NCBI GenBank assembly: GCA_030631415.1
Contig: DAOVLE010000150.1
Span: forward strand, 1-13,107
Origin: JAAEQG01 sp023133475
GTDB lineage: Bacteria; Planctomycetota; Phycisphaerae; UBA1845
Length of the DNA stretch: 13,107 nt
Direction of reading: 5' to 3'
Part shown: in pieces, positions 9,801 to 13,107 of the stretch
Layout: each line of letters opens with the position of its first letter
Numbering within the stretch: position 1 is the first letter of the stretch
Notes under the pieces: model-generated
Told to the model about the DNA's origin: nothing
The model's input: the letters and a program-made list of their open reading frames with translations, nothing else
Database searches by the model: none
Position numbers and translations under genes: made by a program

Positions 9801-12779
9801 ATGAAAACGAACCCATATATAGGATTTAAGCCGTACAACGGCATTGTAGCCAAACCAGCCCGCCGTCGAGCGGTGCTTGTTGGCCTTACCAGCTTGGCTG
9901 TGGTCTTGCTACTATCTTTGCAAGCCGCGGCTATTCACAGTCCCAAAGAGTGGTACGACACCTCAACGCTCGATGACGCCGACGGCGACAAAATCGAGGA
10001 CGTCCTACAAACCATGAGACAAGACGAGCCCGTGGACGTCTTTATTTGCTTCCTCGATGACTGTCGGCCAAACGAACGAATAAACCACATCGTCCTTTGC
10101 CTTGGTGGCAAGATTGGATATGCCTCCACGGTGGTCTCCAGCGTGATGGTGACAGGTCTTACACCAGACAAGTTGGCCATCATTGCCCAGTGGCCTGAGG
10201 TTGGATACATCCACCTCGACCACATCATGGAACCGCACATGACCACCTCGGGCAAGGCTCTCAAAGCTCACATGTCTACCACCTACAGCCCGAACACGGC
10301 GGAAGACCAGGGCTACAGCGGCTCGGGGATCACCATTGCCATCCTCGATACCGGCGTGGATGACCCCGGCGGCGCGGGAACCACGCACAATCACTTGCCG
10401 ACGGCGGTGAGCGCTCCCGGCGTGGCGGGGCTCTACATCAACGCGAGCAACAATCTGGCTTTTGGCAACCCCGACGACCAGCAAGGCCACGGCACCTCCG
10501 TGGCTGGTTGTGCACTGGGCCGGGGCAATGCTAGTGGCAACTATCGCGGAATTGCTCCCGCTGCCAACCTTTTTGACTGCCGCATCACCCCCCCAGGGAC
10601 AGGGGGCTCCACCAGCGAGAGCAATATCCAGAAGGCGGTGGACTGGCTGACCTGGAACCACAACTCTGTCTCTCCGGCGGTTCGGGTGGCTAACATTTCG
10701 TTCGGTAGCTACTGCAAGTCTTCGTACACAGCCCTGACGGCTTCGATTGATGCCCTGGCCAACAGCGGGGTTGTGGTCTGCGTGTCGGCTGGGAATAATA
10801 ACTCCTGTGCCGGGTGGCCTACGCAGTGTAACGGAGCCCAGAACGGGATGGGATCGATCGCCATCGCCGCACGGGCCATCACCGTAGCCGCCGCAACCCA
10901 TTCAGGCACGGTGGCCCGTGGTGACGATGTCATCGCCAACTACTCCCGCGTCGGGCCAGGTTCTGGACCCGTTTCCAAGCCCGACATCACCGCCTACGGC
11001 AACCAGTGCACACGGGCCTGTCCCACCGGTTGTGTCTCCGGCACCAGCACCAACTACATACAGGCCCCAAAGTACAATACCACCGTTGTCTATCGCAACT
11101 TTGGCGGAACGTCGGCAGCCAGCCCCATGGTGGCAGGTGCGGCTGCACTTATCCTCCAGATGAACCCGGCGATGACCGTCCAGGCAGTCAAGAAACTGCT
11201 CATGGACAACGCCCAGGACATGGGTGCGGTGGGTCCGGATACCACCTGGGGCAATGGCTTGATGGATTTGGGGGCTATCTTCGTGGCTCCGCCAGCCTGC
11301 GATCTGCAAGTGACCACGGTCTCCTACACGCCAAACCCAGTGGTGTGCAAACAACCCGCGACCATAACCGTGACGGTCAAGAACGTCGGCGCGGTCGCAG
11401 TCACTAATTTCTCGGTGGACTTCCAGCGTTGGTACTTCGGCCCCAACAGCGCCCCGGCACAGCGCTTCCAGATTGTGGCCTCTCCGGTGAACAACACTGC
11501 CGGCGCTCTGGCCGTCAATGCAACGCGGCAGTTCCAAACCACTTGGACACCCGGCGTGTCGGACAAACTTCCGATGAGCCAGCACACTTGCTTCTGGGGC
11601 ATCGTCAATGCCTCCTGCGACACCAATGCGGGCAACAATGAACGCAACATCAACGCTACCATCGTGGGCGTTAAGAACTACAGTTGCAAGAAAGGCGCCT
11701 TCAGCCAGACTGCCAGCCGGGACGGCGTGATCGACTTCAAGTTCCGCATCGGGCACGACCTGCAAGAGCCGGCGGAAGTGATGCTCTGCCTGCAAAACTA
11801 TGATCCCTACTGGTGGCACGCAGAACTGGAGGTCAACGATTGGGTCTCCCAGGAGTGCCTGTACGCTTGGGTCGATAACCAGGAGTGTGCCGTCTGGGGC
11901 ACCTTACGCGCCTGGCAACTGGACGAGTGGATGTCGCCTGACACCGTCGAATTACGTGTCGAAGCCCTTCTCTGGGGCGGCGACCCCATTGGAGAGATGA
12001 ACGTAGTTGCCGATCTCAGCGAGCCACTCGAAGCATGTTGCCTGCTGGATGGAACCTGCGAGGAATACCCCCCCGAGGATTGCCCCTATTACGATGGTTT
12101 CGTGGTATACGGCACGGGGTGTCTCGGTGATGCCGACAGCAACGGTACCGACGATGCGTGCGAGCAGGCATCCTACTGTGGCGATGGTGTCTGCGATCCG
12201 GGCGAGGAACCCTGCAACTGCCCGAGTGATTGTGGAGATCCGACGTGCTGCGAGGTGCCGGGCTTGACCTGCACCAACGGCTGGGACGACGACTGCGACC
12301 TGCGCACGGACTGTGACGATCCGGACTGCCTCACTGATCCGGCTTGCATACCCCGCGAGGCCTGCTGCCTGAACGATGGGACCTGCGTGGATCAGACTCT
12401 TCTGGAGTGCTTCTGCTCGAACGGCGTGCCCCAGGGGGCCGGGACGGACTGCTCCACCGTGACCTGTCCGCAACCCGGGTCTGAGGCGTGTTGTTTCCAG
12501 GATAATAGCTGCCAGGATATGCAGCCGGTGGACTGTCTGGCGGACGGCGGTTTCCCCCAAGGGCTGTGGACAACATGCGCCACTATCGAGTGCCCCGATG
12601 GGGACTTCGATGACGACGGCGATGTGGACCTGATAGATTTTGCCGGATTCCAGTTCTGCTTCGGGCAGACTACTCTGCCGTCGGATTGCGAAGTCGATGA
12701 TTTCGACGCCAACGATATTATCGACCTGGTTGACTATGCTGAGTTTGTGCTACGGTTATCCGGACCGGGTGGACCGTAG
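9801..12779 (+). CDS. Secreted subtilisin-like (S8) serine protease with CARDB-like, Cys-rich and dockerin-like modules (992 aa)
   Basis: This is an exported endopeptidase. The ATG at 9801 is preceded by GGAGG (9786-9790) at 10 bases; an in-frame ATG at 9771 would put the ribosome site inside the gene. The signal peptide has RRR at 21-23, a hydrophobic core near 25-40 and a likely cut at LQAAA (about 44). The propeptide resembles an I9 inhibitor (about 75-140). The catalytic set is complete: Asp183 (ILDTGVD), His230 (GHGTSVAG), oxyanion Asn332 (SAGNNN) and Ser438 (GGTSAASPMVAG). A CARDB-like beta domain follows (about 500-620; TITVTVKNVG), then an unrecognised Trp-rich region (630-740). Next come three EACC modules (744-774, 853-889, 895-931), between the first two of which lie a CGDGVCDPGE...CNCPSDCG segment (793-812) and a stretch of Asp/Cys pairs. 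Two dockerin-like half-repeats (about 934-983) end the protein. It diverges from the sigma factor gene. Confidence 0.95.
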   Translation: MKTNPYIGFKPYNGIVAKPARRRAVLVGLTSLAVVLLLSLQAAAIHSPKEWYDTSTLDDADGDKIEDVLQTMRQDEPVDVFICFLDDCRPNERINHIVLCLGGKIGYASTVVSSVMVTGLTPDKLAIIAQWPEVGYIHLDHIMEPHMTTSGKALKAHMSTTYSPNTAEDQGYSGSGITIAILDTGVDDPGGAGTTHNHLPTAVSAPGVAGLYINASNNLAFGNPDDQQGHGTSVAGCALGRGNASGNYRGIAPAANLFDCRITPPGTGGSTSESNIQKAVDWLTWNHNSVSPAVRVANISFGSYCKSSYTALTASIDALANSGVVVCVSAGNNNSCAGWPTQCNGAQNGMGSIAIAARAITVAAATHSGTVARGDDVIANYSRVGPGSGPVSKPDITAYGNQCTRACPTGCVSGTSTNYIQAPKYNTTVVYRNFGGTSAASPMVAGAAALILQMNPAMTVQAVKKLLMDNAQDMGAVGPDTTWGNGLMDLGAIFVAPPACDLQVTTVSYTPNPVVCKQPATITVTVKNVGAVAVTNFSVDFQRWYFGPNSAPAQRFQIVASPVNNTAGALAVNATRQFQTTWTPGVSDKLPMSQHTCFWGIVNASCDTNAGNNERNINATIVGVKNYSCKKGAFSQTASRDGVIDFKFRIGHDLQEPAEVMLCLQNYDPYWWHAELEVNDWVSQECLYAWVDNQECAVWGTLRAWQLDEWMSPDTVELRVEALLWGGDPIGEMNVVADLSEPLEACCLLDGTCEEYPPEDCPYYDGFVVYGTGCLGDADSNGTDDACEQASYCGDGVCDPGEEPCNCPSDCGDPTCCEVPGLTCTNGWDDDCDLRTDCDDPDCLTDPACIPREACCLNDGTCVDQTLLECFCSNGVPQGAGTDCSTVTCPQPGSEACCFQDNSCQDMQPVDCLADGGFPQGLWTTCATIECPDGDFDDDGDVDLIDFAGFQFCFGQTTLPSDCEVDDFDANDIIDLVDYAEFVLRLSGPGGP

Positions 12780-12791
12780 TGTTTTTGGGCG

Positions 12792-12897
12792 GCTGGCCCA
12801 CCGCTTTAGCGACGGGTGGCCCACCGCTTTAGCGGTGGGGGACTCGAATAATCCCCGCGATTCGTGTACCCCACGGCTAAAGCCATTGGGCACCACC
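12792..12897. repeat. GGTGGCCCACCGCTTTAGCGG element, with partial tandem copy
   Basis: A truncated first copy (GGCTGGCCCACCGCTTTAGC, 12791-12810) is followed at once by a full copy (12816-12897). The full copy has the same plan as 1660-1738: outer arms GGTGGCCCA/TGGGCaCCACC, CGCTTTAGCG hairpin, CGAAT..ATTCG, GGCTAAAGCC. The right arm carries substitutions (CATTGGGCACCACC), so this copy is more worn. It follows the protease stop by 13-36 bases. Confidence 0.85.
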
Positions 12898-12907
12898 TTG
12901 GGCCGGC

Positions 12908-12963
12908 GGGTGCCCCATCCCGTTTCGCCGGTCCGGAGGACCGGTGAACGGGGTGGGGGACCC
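12908..12963. repeat. Long hairpin repeat (C5ATCCCGTT family), copy 3
   Basis: GGGTGCCCCATCCCGTTTCG and GGACCGGTGAACGGGGTGGG pair around a GGA loop with a few mismatches. Alignment with 4980-5038 and 5199-5255 is clear over the full length. It is intergenic here. Confidence 0.9.
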
Positions 12964-12969
12964 ATCGCC

Positions 12970-12990
12970 GTAGGGCGGGTTCCACCCGCC
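12970..12990 (+). repeat. GTAG-headed REP-like palindrome, family A
   Basis: The same 21 bases as at 3381-3401, with stem GGCGGGT (12974-12980) and ACCCGCC (12984-12990). It directly abuts the TTTTT run described in the next entry and continues into GGCTGATCGCGG, which is similar to the flank at 3405. Confidence 0.9.
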
Positions 12991-12995
12991 TTTTT
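12974..12995 (+). terminator. Possible intrinsic terminator formed by the REP hairpin
   Basis: A 7-bp all but pure G/C stem with a TCC loop is followed immediately by five T residues (12991-12995). This meets the basic form of a rho-independent terminator on the plus strand. It lies about 195 bases after the protease stop, with two other repeats in between, so whether it serves that gene is open. Confidence 0.4.
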
Positions 12996-13015
12996 GGCTG
13001 ATCGCGGTACTGATT

Positions 13016-13040
13016 AGTGGGTGGGCCACCGCTTTAGGGG
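13016..13040 (+). repeat. Fragment of the GGTGGCCCACCGCTTTAGCGG element
   Basis: AGTGGGTGGGCCACCGCTTTAGGGG resembles only the left third of the full elements at 1660 and 12816, then the match stops. It is a truncated or degenerate copy. Confidence 0.7.
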
Positions 13041-13055
13041 CTGTCGATTTAGTCT

Positions 13056-13081
13056 GTAGCGTCGCCCCTTGTGGGCGGCGC
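13056..13081 (+). repeat. GTAG-headed REP-like palindrome, family D
   Basis: GTAGC leads into GCGTCGCCCC, TTGT and GGGCGGCGC, a hairpin with one mismatch. This is a fourth distinct stem sequence starting with GTAG. Beyond it, 13082-13107 shows nothing recognisable. The whole tail 12780-13107 contains repeats only. Confidence 0.7.
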
Positions 13082-13107
13082 ACCCTCGTTTCTCGTCACC
13101 CACAAGG

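Noticed and set aside
10005..11819. Long minus-strand frames antisense to the protease
   Set aside because: The plus strand encodes an intact S8 protease with its catalytic residues in order; the antisense products show no family features.
12640..13017. Frame of 125 codons overlapping the protease end and the repeats
   Set aside because: It starts inside the protease in another frame and continues through three repeat elements. Its PHPVSPVRRTGE peptide is repeat-derived.

Overview
The window looks like chromosomal DNA of a GC-rich planctomycete, probably of the Phycisphaerae type. This is inferred from gene content only. The supporting features are secreted proteins ending in dockerin-like Asp-rich repeats (DGDVDLIDYAEF), Cys-rich 'EACC..DGTC' modules, and an ECF sigma factor upstream of a zinc-ribbon/Ser-Thr kinase/transmembrane/helical-repeat protein. 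A pyrophosphate-type phosphofructokinase and dense GTAG-headed palindromic repeats fit the same picture.

Layout, left to right. A 21-copy heptamer array (13-162) and a REP-like palindrome lie just beyond the 3' end of a minus-strand PPi-type phosphofructokinase gene (210-1565). A repeat-filled gap carries the promoter of a plus-strand MarR-type regulator (2015-2488). This gene converges on a minus-strand DedA/YqaA-like membrane protein gene (2643-3302), with a composite repeat between the two stops. Next come two GTAG palindromes, a minus-strand secreted protein with a dockerin-like tail (3499-4893) and a large hairpin. The minus-strand kinase gene (5122-8076) follows, and its last 44 or so codons lie inside repeat DNA. 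After a composite repeat comes the ECF sigma factor gene (8462-9058, minus). A long non-coding region with a MITE-like element separates it from a divergent plus-strand subtilisin-like secreted protease (9801-12779). The right end (12780-13107) is repeats only.

How the genes may work together. The sigma factor and kinase form a recognisable planctomycete signalling pair, although 385 bases of repeat DNA now separate them. The protease and the 3499-4893 protein share an export signal and a closely similar C-terminal module, so they probably share a fate outside the cytoplasm. The phosphofructokinase, MarR regulator and DedA-like protein show no clear functional link to the rest.

The most unusual aspect is the repeat load. 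At least four unrelated-looking families occupy nearly every gap: GTAG-headed REPs; a GCGCTAGGCCCGGCAT palindrome family; long C5ATCCCGTT hairpins; and GGTGGCCCACCGCTTTAGCGG elements. Some copies are nested, some form inverted pairs, and one has entered a reading frame. No transposase or RAYT gene is in the window, so any mobilising enzyme would have to be elsewhere in the genome.
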